Of a DNA stretch of 64,000 nt, positions 31,548 to 39,202 are shown piece by piece. The translations under genes were made by a program, and so were the position numbers. Location of the stretch: assembly GCA_029210625.1 (NCBI GenBank), contig JARGFU010000006.1, positions 62,001 to 126,000 on the forward strand, written 5' to 3'. Origin of the DNA: Deltaproteobacteria bacterium (GTDB taxonomy: Bacteria > Myxococcota > Myxococcia > SLRQ01). Position 1 is the first letter of the stretch. Each line of letters starts with the position of its first letter. The notes beneath the pieces are model-generated. The model did no database searches and had not been told where the DNA came from. It saw only the letters and a list, made by a program, of their open reading frames with translations.

Positions 31548-32482
31548 CAATCGACGTCGATCTCTGCCCGCCCCAGCTCGGTCGTCCCGCGCCGCACGAT
31601 GACCTCCCAGCGGCCGGGCTTGGAGAGGGTCTTCGAGAGGTAGGTCCGGTAGCGGAAGCCCTTCCCGTTCACCTCGAGGTCCTGGGTGCTGCGCACGACC
31701 CCGTCGTGTGCCCACTGCACCATGACGTCGTCGAAGCTCTCGCCCTGCGGCACCAGCCAGCTCATCCAGGCGCTGACGGTGTCGCCCTTCTTGGCGGCGC
31801 CGCGCAGGGGCTCGATGCACTCGTAGCGGGTGTCCGAGGCCTTGGCCGTGTCCACCTTCAGGCAGGGGGTGAGGCGGACCAGCACCGGCGGGCCGCCCTG
31901 CCCCCGGTAGTAGTACTCCCAGACGGCCTGCACGGTGTCGGCGTCCGGGGTGCTCGGCGCGGCCTTGCCGTAGCTCTGGCCGACGCTGGGGCGGCTGTGA
32001 CCGCCGAGGGCGTCGTAGATGTCCGCGGGCAGGCGCAGGGTGGCGACGTTCACGTCGGCCTCGAGCCCCAGCACGCCACCCATCCAGCCGAAGACGTTCT
32101 CCTCCTTCTCGACGTAGGCGTAGGCGAGGTCGAGCCGGCCGGCGTAGGGGATGCTCACCCGCTCGTAGTCGGCGTCCTTCACGCCCTTGCCGTCCTGGAA
32201 GCTCTTCCGGCTGCTGGCGAGGACGGTGCCGCGCACCTCCACCTCCCACTCGCAGTCCTCGATCACGTTGGCCTGGGCGACCCGCACCACCTGCACCTTC
32301 GACTCGCAGAGCGAGCAGAAGTCGATCAGGAAGGAGCCCGGGACGAGCAGATCGACGGCGCGGCGGGCGTCGGCCTCGGTGTTGCACTGAAGCTGATCGG
32401 CCAGCGCGGGGGCCGCGGGGGCGAGCAGGCCTCCGAGGAGCACGAGAGCGAAGAGGAGCGGGCGAGCTCTGCGAGAAGCCAT
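31547..32482 (-). CDS. Secreted protein with DUF2914-like C-terminal domain
   Basis: A 311-residue exported protein. The ATG at 32482 follows a GGAGG site and gives a signal peptide ending APALA (about residue 29). The middle (about 30-150) contains cysteines in FCSLCESK and a V-x-V-R-V-A strand of unknown type. The C-terminal part (about 205-311) has the DUF2914 pattern: WMSWLVPQGESFDDVMVQWAHDG, FRYRTYLSKTLSKPGRW, then a closing V-R-R-G-T-T-E-L-G-R-A-E strand. DUF2914 proteins are periplasmic beta-sandwiches of unknown function. The gene is between the ABC-F gene (36 nt upstream) and the convergent EF-hand gene. Confidence 0.75.
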   Translation of the reverse strand: MASRRARPLLFALVLLGGLLAPAAPALADQLQCNTEADARRAVDLLVPGSFLIDFCSLCESKVQVVRVAQANVIEDCEWEVEVRGTVLASSRKSFQDGKGVKDADYERVSIPYAGRLDLAYAYVEKEENVFGWMGGVLGLEADVNVATLRLPADIYDALGGHSRPSVGQSYGKAAPSTPDADTVQAVWEYYYRGQGGPPVLVRLTPCLKVDTAKASDTRYECIEPLRGAAKKGDTVSAWMSWLVPQGESFDDVMVQWAHDGVVRSTQDLEVNGKGFRYRTYLSKTLSKPGRWEVIVRRGTTELGRAEIDVD

Positions 32483-32518
32483 GGGGAACCTCCGGGATTC
32501 CATATTTGGAGAGGAGCG

Positions 32519-34129
32519 CTAGCGCCAGGCGCGGGCCTCGAACTGCTGACCGTCCTTCTCCAGGAACTCCTCGTAGGTCCCGGGGAAGTCGATGAGGCCG
32601 TTCGGGGTGAAGGCCCAGATCCGGTTGCAGACCGACTCGATGAGCTCCCGGTCGTGGGTCACCATGAAGACGGTGCCCTCGTACTGCTCGAGCGCCTCGC
32701 CGAGGGCGAGGATCGACTCGAGATCCAGGTGCGTGGTCGGGTCATCGAGGACGAGCACGTTGTCGCCCTGCAGCATCAGCCGGGAGAAGATCAGCCGCAC
32801 GGCCTCGCCGCCCGAGAGGGCCTTGGTGGGCTTGTCGCCCTCCTCGCCGCGGAAGAGCATCCGGCCCAGCAGCGAGCGGATGGTCTGCTTGTCGGCGTCC
32901 CGGTCGAAGCTGTGGAGGTACTCGGCGACCGTGGTGTCGTCGGGGATCGTGCTGCGGTGGTCCTGGGGGAGGTAGCCCACCGAGGTGTTGTGCCCCCACT
33001 CGATCTCGCCGTGGTCGGGCTGCAGGCGGCCGGTGAGCAGTTCGCAGAGGGTGGTCTTGCCCACGCCGGTGGTGCCGATGATGCCGATCTTGTCTCCCTT
33101 CATCACCAGGGAGTCCATCTCGTCACAGACCATCACGTCGGGCCAACGCTTGTCGACGCCCTTCAATTCCACGACCCGCTTGCCGGAGGGCTGCTTGATG
33201 TCGAAGCGGATGAAGGGCCGGGCGATGTTCGAGCGCTTGAGATCGACGACCTTCAGCTTCTCGATCTGCTTCTTGCGGCTCTGCACCTGCGAGGCGCGGG
33301 TGCCCGCCGAGAAGCGCTGCACGAAGTCCTGCAGCTGGGCGATCTTCTTCTCGCGCTCGGTGTTCTCGTGCTCGAGGCGCGAGCGGATGCCCACCTTCGC
33401 CTGCACCATGTCGTCGTAGCCGCCGGGGTAGAGGATGATCGTCTCGTAGTCGATGTCGGCGATGTGGGTGCAGACCGCGTTGATGAAGTGCCGGTCGTGG
33501 CTGATGGTGATCAGCACGCCCTCGTAGTCCTCGAGGAACTTCTCCAGCCACCGGATGGATTCCAGGTCGAGGTTGTTGGTGGGCTCGTCGAGGAGCAGGG
33601 CGTCGGGCTTGCCGAAGAGCGCCTTGGCCAGCAGGGTGCGCACCTTGTAGCTCGCGGGGATCTCGGCGAGCTTCTTGTCGTGGAGCGCGTCCACCACGCC
33701 GAGCCCCGAGAGCAGGGTCGCGGCGTCGGACTCGGCGGTGTAGCCGTCCTCCTCGGCGATGACGCCCTCGAGCTCACCGAGCTTCATGCCGTCCTCGTCG
33801 GTCAGGTCCTCCCCCTTGGCGAGCAGGACCTCCTTCTCCTGGAGGGCGTCCCAGAGGGGGCGGTTGCCCATCATCACGCAATCGAGGACCCGCGCCTCGT
33901 CGTAGGCGAAGTGATCCTGCTCCAGCACCGAGAGGCGCCGGGGAGGGTTCGCCGAGCCGGTGTCCGGATCGATCTGACCGGAGACGATCCGCATGAAGGT
34001 GGTCTTGCCGGCGCCGTTGGGGCCCGTCAGCCCGTAGCGGTTCCCCGCCTTGAAGGTGACGGTCACCTCCTCGAAGAGCTTCTTGCCCCCGAAGGCCTTG
34101 GAGAGGTTGTTGATGCTGATGTTGGCCAT
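32519..34129 (-). CDS. ybiT: ABC-F ATPase YbiT
   Basis: A 536-residue soluble protein with two ABC ATPase domains. The first has Walker A GPNGAGKTT (about 35-43) and Walker B ALLLDEPTNNLDLESIRWLEKFL; the second has GTTGVGKTT and LSGGEAVRLIFSRLMLQGDN. Between them is the short ABC-F linker. As in E. coli YbiT, the first domain lacks a normal LSGGQ (it has a PASYKVRTLL-type block instead), and the order AQLQDFVQRFSAGTRASQVQSR is characteristic. ABC-F proteins act on the ribosome and affect translation. The start has GGGAG upstream. It has no obvious operon partner apart from the DUF2914-like gene 36 nt downstream. Confidence 0.93.
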   Translation of the reverse strand: MANISINNLSKAFGGKKLFEEVTVTFKAGNRYGLTGPNGAGKTTFMRIVSGQIDPDTGSANPPRRLSVLEQDHFAYDEARVLDCVMMGNRPLWDALQEKEVLLAKGEDLTDEDGMKLGELEGVIAEEDGYTAESDAATLLSGLGVVDALHDKKLAEIPASYKVRTLLAKALFGKPDALLLDEPTNNLDLESIRWLEKFLEDYEGVLITISHDRHFINAVCTHIADIDYETIILYPGGYDDMVQAKVGIRSRLEHENTEREKKIAQLQDFVQRFSAGTRASQVQSRKKQIEKLKVVDLKRSNIARPFIRFDIKQPSGKRVVELKGVDKRWPDVMVCDEMDSLVMKGDKIGIIGTTGVGKTTLCELLTGRLQPDHGEIEWGHNTSVGYLPQDHRSTIPDDTTVAEYLHSFDRDADKQTIRSLLGRMLFRGEEGDKPTKALSGGEAVRLIFSRLMLQGDNVLVLDDPTTHLDLESILALGEALEQYEGTVFMVTHDRELIESVCNRIWAFTPNGLIDFPGTYEEFLEKDGQQFEARAWR

Positions 34130-34340
34130 GACGTACTCCCTGCCCCCGAAAAGATGCCTGACCCCCCGGCCTTCCGGCGGGGTGTTCTAGCGCCCCGCGA
34201 GCACCTTTTCAATCGGTGGCGGCCAAGTGCCTGAATTACGGCCAGAATTCGGCCGCAGACCCGTTTCGTGCGATCTGCGGTGGATGAGCTACCTTGGGGG
34301 GGCGCGCCCGCAGGTCCAGCCTGGGGCCGATGGACGATCG

Positions 34341-35441
34341 ATGGAACTGATTCGAAACTGGTTCAGGAGAACCTTCTCTGACCCTCAGCTGGTCATCCTG
34401 ATCGTCCTGCTGGTCTGCTTCTTCGGGGCGCTCCTCCTCCTGGGTGACATGCTGGTGCCGGTGATCGCCGCCACGGTGATCGCCTATCTCCTGGAGGCGC
34501 CGGTGAAGCTCCTGGAGCGTCGGCTCCCGCGCCTGCTCTCGGTCTCGATCGTCTTCGTCTGCTTCCTGGCGGTCTCCCTCTTCGTGATCGTCGCCCTGGT
34601 GCCCCTGATGATCCGGCAGGGCGGGCAGCTGGCCGAGTCGGTGCCCGCGGTCGTGCGCTCGGCCCAGCAGGGGCTGCTCACCGTCTCCGAGCGCTACCCC
34701 GAGCTCCTGGCCGAGGCCCAGCTCCGGGAGATCATGACCGGCGTTCAGTCCCAGCTCTCCGGCAGCCTCCAGGACGTGGTGAGCGTCTCGGTGGCCTCCG
34801 TGGTGGGGCTGGTGACCCTGGCCGTCTACCTGATCCTCGTCCCCCTGATGGTCTTCTTCATGCTGAAGGACAAGGTGGCCATCCTGGGCTGGGCCGGGCG
34901 CTTCCTGCCCAGCCGGCGGGAGCTGGCGGCCAGCGTCTGGCAGGAGGTCGATCAGCAGATCGGCAACTACATCCGGGGCAAGGCGGTGGAGATCGTCGTC
35001 GTCGCGATTGCCTCCTACATCACCTTCCTCATCCTCGACCTCGACTTCGCCCTCCTGCTGGGTATCCTGATCGGCCTCTCGGTCCTGGTGCCCTACGTCG
35101 GCGCCACGGTGATGACCTTCCCGGTCGCGGCCGTGGCCTACGTGCAGTGGGGCTTCGGCGAGGAGTTCACCTGGGTGGTGGTGGCCTACCTGATCGTGCA
35201 GGGCCTGGACGGCAACCTGCTGGTGCCGATCCTCTTCTCGGAGGCGGTGAAGCTCCACCCGGTGGCCATCATCGCCGCGATCCTCTTCTTCGGCGGGCTC
35301 TGGGGCTTCTGGGGCGTCTTCTTCGCCATCCCCCTGGCCACCCTGGTGCGGGCGGTCATCGAGGCCTGGTCCCGGAGCCGGCGCAGCCAGGCGCCGGAGC
35401 CGCCTCCCGACGGGGACACCGTCCAGCCCTCGGCGGCCTGA
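34341..35441 (+). CDS. AI-2E/PerM family membrane permease
   Basis: A 366-residue polytopic membrane protein beginning MELIRNWFRR. Hydrophobic segments near 15-60, a coiled central loop (about 110-160), and a helical second half ending in VQGLDGNLLVPILFSEAVKLHP and FFGGLWGFWGVFFAIPLATL, the most conserved block of the AI-2E family transporter/PerM group. Members include TqsA (AI-2 export) and many of unknown substrate, some Na+/H+-coupled. The C-terminal tail is Arg/Pro-rich and cytoplasmic. It is a single gene; its 3' side holds two hairpins. Confidence 0.9.
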   Translation: MELIRNWFRRTFSDPQLVILIVLLVCFFGALLLLGDMLVPVIAATVIAYLLEAPVKLLERRLPRLLSVSIVFVCFLAVSLFVIVALVPLMIRQGGQLAESVPAVVRSAQQGLLTVSERYPELLAEAQLREIMTGVQSQLSGSLQDVVSVSVASVVGLVTLAVYLILVPLMVFFMLKDKVAILGWAGRFLPSRRELAASVWQEVDQQIGNYIRGKAVEIVVVAIASYITFLILDLDFALLLGILIGLSVLVPYVGATVMTFPVAAVAYVQWGFGEEFTWVVVAYLIVQGLDGNLLVPILFSEAVKLHPVAIIAAILFFGGLWGFWGVFFAIPLATLVRAVIEAWSRSRRSQAPEPPPDGDTVQPSAA

Positions 35442-35493
35442 AGACAGACGCCGCTCGTACAGGGGACCTCGCGGACCCACCCAGAGCGGGGTC

Positions 35494-35540
35494 GGGCTCT
35501 CTCCTTGGCTCGGACCTGCGTCCGGCGAGAAGGAGAGCCC
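35494..35540. terminator. Imperfect hairpin downstream of the permease gene
   Basis: GGGCTCTC at 35494-35501 pairs with GAGAGCCC at 35533-35540, and after a two-base bulge CTT/AAG continues the stem; CGGAC and GTCCG pair inside the loop. It lies between convergent genes, upstream of a second, stronger hairpin. Confidence 0.5.
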
Positions 35541-35551
35541 GGGGTACAGCA

Positions 35552-35578
35552 GGGTCCGCGGCGCGAGGCCGCGGACCC
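35552..35578. terminator. Strong 11-bp hairpin between convergent genes
   Basis: GGGTCCGCGGC (35552-35562) and GCCGCGGACCC (35568-35578) form a perfect 11-bp stem with a 5-nt loop. It stands 21 nt from the end of the repeat lipoprotein gene and probably serves both convergent genes. No T tract follows. Confidence 0.65.
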
Positions 35579-35598
35579 GTCAGAGCAGGCGCCGGGCC

Positions 35599-35910
35599 TT
35601 ACTCGGCTTCGGCGTCGCCTTCGGCCTCGTCGCCCTCGGCGGCAGCCTCGTCGCCTTCGGCGGCGGCCTCGTCAGCCGGAGCAGCCTCGTCAGCCGGGGC
35701 GGCCTCGTCAGCCGGGGCAGCCTCGTCGGCCGGAGCGGCCTCGTCGGCCGGTGCAGCCTCGTCGGCCGGAGCGGCCTCGTCGGCCGGAGCGGCCTCGTCG
35801 GCCGGCGCCGCGGCGGTGTCCGGCTCGGCGGGCTTGTCCTCACCCTTGGGCGGGCAGGCGACGAGGAAGAGCGCGAAGGCGCAGACGATGGTGAGCAGCT
35901 TCTTGGTCAT
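35599..35910 (-). CDS. Small lipoprotein with hexapeptide (APADEA) repeats
   Basis: A 103-residue lipoprotein: signal peptide with lipobox LVAC (C19), then a charged spacer (PPKGEDKPAEPDTAA). The rest is eight tandem APADEA hexamers (about residues 37-84) followed by AAEGDEA units, all acidic and low in complexity. It resembles a disordered surface or periplasmic spacer. GGAGGGAGGAAC precedes the ATG. The 18-bp DNA units are nearly identical, so the copy number could change by slippage. No function can be assigned; it is divergent from the FecR gene. Confidence 0.75.
   Translation of the reverse strand: MTKKLLTIVCAFALFLVACPPKGEDKPAEPDTAAAPADEAAPADEAAPADEAAPADEAAPADEAAPADEAAPADEAAPADEAAAEGDEAAAEGDEAEGDAEAE
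35640..35812. repeat. 18-bp minisatellite coding for APADEA
   Basis: About nine tandem 18-nt units with near-identical sequence (GCCTCGTCGGCCGGAGCG-like on the plus strand) encode the hexapeptide repeats of the small lipoprotein on the minus strand. Differences are mostly single third-position changes. Confidence 0.75.
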
Positions 35911-36053
35911 GGATGTTCCTCCCTCCGATCATTCGGAGCCAGAGAACGGTACCCCAGGTCGGACTTTCATGGCACCCACCAATCCTGGCAAAATGTCCCG
36001 ACCATGCTCCCCGACGAAAGTGCTCGGATCCTCGGGTCGTCCAGGGAGGGTCG

Positions 36054-37409
36054 ATGACCTCGGGGGAGGCTCTGCGCGGAGTCGGCGAGCGCTACCAGCG
36101 TCGCTTCATCCAGCAGGAGCGGATCGGCCTTCGCAACGACCTGCTTGTCTGCCTGGTGGCCGGGCTCGGCGCGCTGGGCAGCCTGCAGCTCGCCCTGAGT
36201 CCCGACGGAGTCAGGGGCGCTCCGGGGCAGGGGGAGGCGGTGGCCGAGGTGGTCCGGGTGCTGGGGGGCACGCGCTTTCGCAGCCCCGGCACCCTGGACT
36301 GGCAGTCGCTGGGGACGGGGGCGCCGCTCCACCACCAGGACACGATCTTCGTTCCCGAGGGAGCCGAGCTGGTGCTCGGCTTCACCGATGGCTCCACCGC
36401 CCACGTGGACGCCGGCTCGCTCCTGGTCGTCGAGCGGCAGGACCGTGAGGGGGAGCGGACGAGCAGCGCGGTCGAGCTTCGCCGGGGTGGGATCCTCGGC
36501 CAGACCGCCGCCACCTCCACGCTCGAGGTTCGCTCGGGCAAGACCTCGACCACCCTGAAGGGGGCCTCCTCGGTGGCCCTGCGGCTCGACCCCGAGAAGC
36601 GCGCCCGGGTCAGCGTGCAGGGGAGCGGCGCCCAGGTCCGGACCGGCAACGACGCCCTGGAGCTCGGCGCCCGTGACGAGCTCCTGGTCGACGGCGAAGG
36701 GCAGGTGGAGCAGCGCCTGCATCACACGATCGATCTGCTCGCGCCCGACGACGGGATGCGTCGCCTGAGGCTCGGAGAGGACGATCAACAGACCTTCCGC
36801 TGGAGCGGCGGGGCCGCCGGCGAGCGGACCGAGGTGATCGTCGCGCGGGATGCCGACCTTCAACGGATCGTCCGCCGGCGCACCACCACCGGAGAGACCC
36901 TCACGCTCGAGCTGCCCGCGAGCGGGATCTACTTCTGGGGTGTCCGGCAAGCGGGGGCCACCAGCCCGGTCCGGCGGCTGGTCGTGGTCCGCGATCACCC
37001 CCCGAAGCCGATCGAGCCGCGCGCCGCGGCCACGGTGATGGTGCGAGAGGGCGAGGCGCTGCGCTTCCGCTGGCTGCCCTCGGCCGCCACCGAACTCTAT
37101 CGGGTCCGGCTCCTGGGCGGTGAGGCGGAGGCGGAGCTGATCTTCGAGGAGGAGGTCAGCAAGCCCCGCTTCGCCTACCGGGGCGATCTTCCGGAGGGGA
37201 TGTATCGCTGGGAGGTGCGCGCCGTGGATCCCGATCATCCCCGGGCCATTCCCCGGCGGCGGCCCCGCTTCCGGATCATCAACCGGGCGCTCCCCGACGC
37301 TCCGGAGCTCCTGGAGACCGACTTCGAGCCCCTGGCCCCCTACGAGGAGGGCGCCGCCATCGAGGCCGGCGCCGGGCTCGACCCCGGGGCGGATCCCGGG
37401 GGAGGGTGA
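36054..37409 (+). CDS. FecR-domain membrane protein
   Basis: A 451-residue protein; the ATG at 36054 follows AGGGAGGG. A short basic N-terminal region precedes one membrane helix (LLVCLVAGLGALGSLQLAL, about 31-50). The following part (about 65-170) looks like a FecR domain: GTRF, LHHQDTIFVPEGAELVLGF, then VELRRGGILG. Two fibronectin-like or Ig-like segments with WSGG and FRWLPSA follow (about 245-430), similar to FecR-linked proteins of myxobacteria. FecR domains usually transmit surface signals or bind ligands outside the membrane. The gene precedes the histidine kinase gene by 5 nt, so it may be an accessory sensor. Confidence 0.8.
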   Translation: MTSGEALRGVGERYQRRFIQQERIGLRNDLLVCLVAGLGALGSLQLALSPDGVRGAPGQGEAVAEVVRVLGGTRFRSPGTLDWQSLGTGAPLHHQDTIFVPEGAELVLGFTDGSTAHVDAGSLLVVERQDREGERTSSAVELRRGGILGQTAATSTLEVRSGKTSTTLKGASSVALRLDPEKRARVSVQGSGAQVRTGNDALELGARDELLVDGEGQVEQRLHHTIDLLAPDDGMRRLRLGEDDQQTFRWSGGAAGERTEVIVARDADLQRIVRRRTTTGETLTLELPASGIYFWGVRQAGATSPVRRLVVVRDHPPKPIEPRAAATVMVREGEALRFRWLPSAATELYRVRLLGGEAEAELIFEEEVSKPRFAYRGDLPEGMYRWEVRAVDPDHPRAIPRRRPRFRIINRALPDAPELLETDFEPLAPYEEGAAIEAGAGLDPGADPGGG

Positions 37410-37414
37410 GGACG

Positions 37415-39202
37415 ATGGCAGGCTCTGGTTTCCGCTTCTCGATTCGCTACAAGGTGGTGGCGCTGGTCACGGCCGTCCTGCTCGTGACCCTCGGCACCTA
37501 CCTGGCGCTCGCCACCGAGCTCTACCGTCGGGACAAGACCGCCTACATCTTCGAGCTCTCCTCCGCGATCACGGCCACCGTGGCCCAGGAGCTCGGCTCG
37601 AACCTCGAGTTCCTCGGGGAGCAGGTCGTGCAGGTGGGCGAGCGGGCGCTGGCCGCGCCGGACGAGGCGGCCGCCGACGCCCAGCTGGAGGCCTTCCTCG
37701 CCGAGGAGACCGACTTCGTCGCCATCCGCCTGATGCGCCCGGACGGGGCCGGGAAGCTCGAGCTCGTCGCCAGCCGGATGCAGGCGGAGCGCCTCCAGGA
37801 CATGAGCATCGAGCCGGCCGATCTCGAGGCCGACCGGACCCTGCGCTCCATCCCCTTCGCCGATCTGGAGAGCCTCGGGCTCTGGTTGGAGAACGCCAGC
37901 ATCCCTCCCGACGCGGCGCTGCTGCGCATGGCCGTCTCGGTGCCGGGCCCGGAGCCCGGAGCTCCACCCCGGGCCTTCCTCATCGCCGAGCTCCGCCAGG
38001 AGCGCTTCCTTAGGGTGCTGGGGCAGTCGAGCGCGCAGACCACCTACGTGGTGGGGGGAGACGGCGTCGTGCTGGCCCACCCCTCCACCGAGCGGGTCGT
38101 GGGCCGCGCCAACCTCGGTGATCGACCCATCGTGCGAGCCGCGCTCGAGGATGCCTTCGAGAAGGGGGTCCGCACCTTCGACGCCGAGGGGGAGTCCTAC
38201 CTCGGGGCCTTCGCGGCCATCACCCGCTTCCCCGGGGTGGTCGTGGCGGAGACGCCGGCCAGCACGGCGATGGTGGCGGCGCGGCGCCTGATGTGGTCCT
38301 CCCTCGCCTTCGGCCTGGCGCTGATCCTGCTGGCGCTGATCCTCTCGGTGATCTTCTCCCGGCGGCTCACCGCGCCCCTGCGGGAGCTCGAGGTGTTGAC
38401 CGGAGCCATCGGCGAGGGTGACTTCGACATCGAGGTGAAGGCTCAGCGGAACGACGAGATCGGCAGCCTCGCCCGGGCCTTCGGCACCATGACCGAGGCA
38501 CTGAAGGTGACCCAGAGCCAGCTGGTGCAGTCGGAGAAGATGGCGGCCTTCGGTCAGCTCGGCGCGGGCGTCACCCACGAGGTGAAGAACCCGCTCTCCG
38601 GCGTCCTCGGCTACATCCAGATGGCTCGGGAGGGCGCCAAGGGGGACGCCTCCCAGTCCGAGATCCTCGAGCGCGCCGAGGTCTCCGTGCGGCGCTGCGT
38701 GAAGATCCTCGACAACTTCCTGCGCTTCGCCCGGACCGACACCGAGGAGCAGGTCCAGACCGACCTGCGCCAGGCGGTGGAGGAGGGCTGCTCGCTGGCC
38801 CGCCACCAGCTCGAGATGCAGCGCGTGCAGCTCGAGACCCACCTGGGCGACGAGCCGGTCCCGGCGCTCCTCTCCGGTGGACAGATCCAGCAGGTGATCC
38901 TGAACCTCCTGATCAACGCCATGCACGCCATGCCCGGAGGCGGCAAGGTCGATGTCTCGGTCGTCCGGGACGAGACCCGGGCCCGGATCCTGGTCGCGGA
39001 CAACGGCCCCGGGATCCCTCCGGAGGCGCAGGGCCGGATCTTCGAGCCCTTCTTCACCACCAAGCCCGCGGGCGAGGGCACGGGGCTGGGGCTGGCCGTG
39101 AGCTACGGGATCGTCCAGTCCCACCGGGGGGAGATCCGCTTCCAGACCTCCGGTGCGGGGACGACCTTCACGATCGAGCTCCCCCTGGCCGGGGCCGCCT
39201 AG
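37415..39202 (+). CDS. Membrane sensor histidine kinase
   Basis: A 595-residue kinase: N-terminal helix (about 13-32), a cache-like extracytoplasmic sensor (about 40-285), second helix (about 290-312), HAMP (RRLTAPLRELEVLTGAI), HisKA with the phosphoacceptor in GAGVTHEVKNPLSG, and HATPase with NLLINAMHAMPGG, DNGPGIPPE and TKPAGEGTGLGLAVS. It is complete. The ATG at 37415 is preferred over a GTG 9 nt upstream because GGAGGG is correctly spaced. It forms an operon with the FecR-domain protein. No response regulator follows on its strand, but a receiver-GGDEF-EAL protein converges on it with a shared CTAG. Confidence 0.92.
   Translation: MAGSGFRFSIRYKVVALVTAVLLVTLGTYLALATELYRRDKTAYIFELSSAITATVAQELGSNLEFLGEQVVQVGERALAAPDEAAADAQLEAFLAEETDFVAIRLMRPDGAGKLELVASRMQAERLQDMSIEPADLEADRTLRSIPFADLESLGLWLENASIPPDAALLRMAVSVPGPEPGAPPRAFLIAELRQERFLRVLGQSSAQTTYVVGGDGVVLAHPSTERVVGRANLGDRPIVRAALEDAFEKGVRTFDAEGESYLGAFAAITRFPGVVVAETPASTAMVAARRLMWSSLAFGLALILLALILSVIFSRRLTAPLRELEVLTGAIGEGDFDIEVKAQRNDEIGSLARAFGTMTEALKVTQSQLVQSEKMAAFGQLGAGVTHEVKNPLSGVLGYIQMAREGAKGDASQSEILERAEVSVRRCVKILDNFLRFARTDTEEQVQTDLRQAVEEGCSLARHQLEMQRVQLETHLGDEPVPALLSGGQIQQVILNLLINAMHAMPGGGKVDVSVVRDETRARILVADNGPGIPPEAQGRIFEPFFTTKPAGEGTGLGLAVSYGIVQSHRGEIRFQTSGAGTTFTIELPLAGAA

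Noticed and set aside
35599-35910. Repeat lipoprotein as a CRISPR-like or satellite array
   Set aside because: The 18-nt repeats have no spacers and stay in frame in a signal-peptide-bearing gene.
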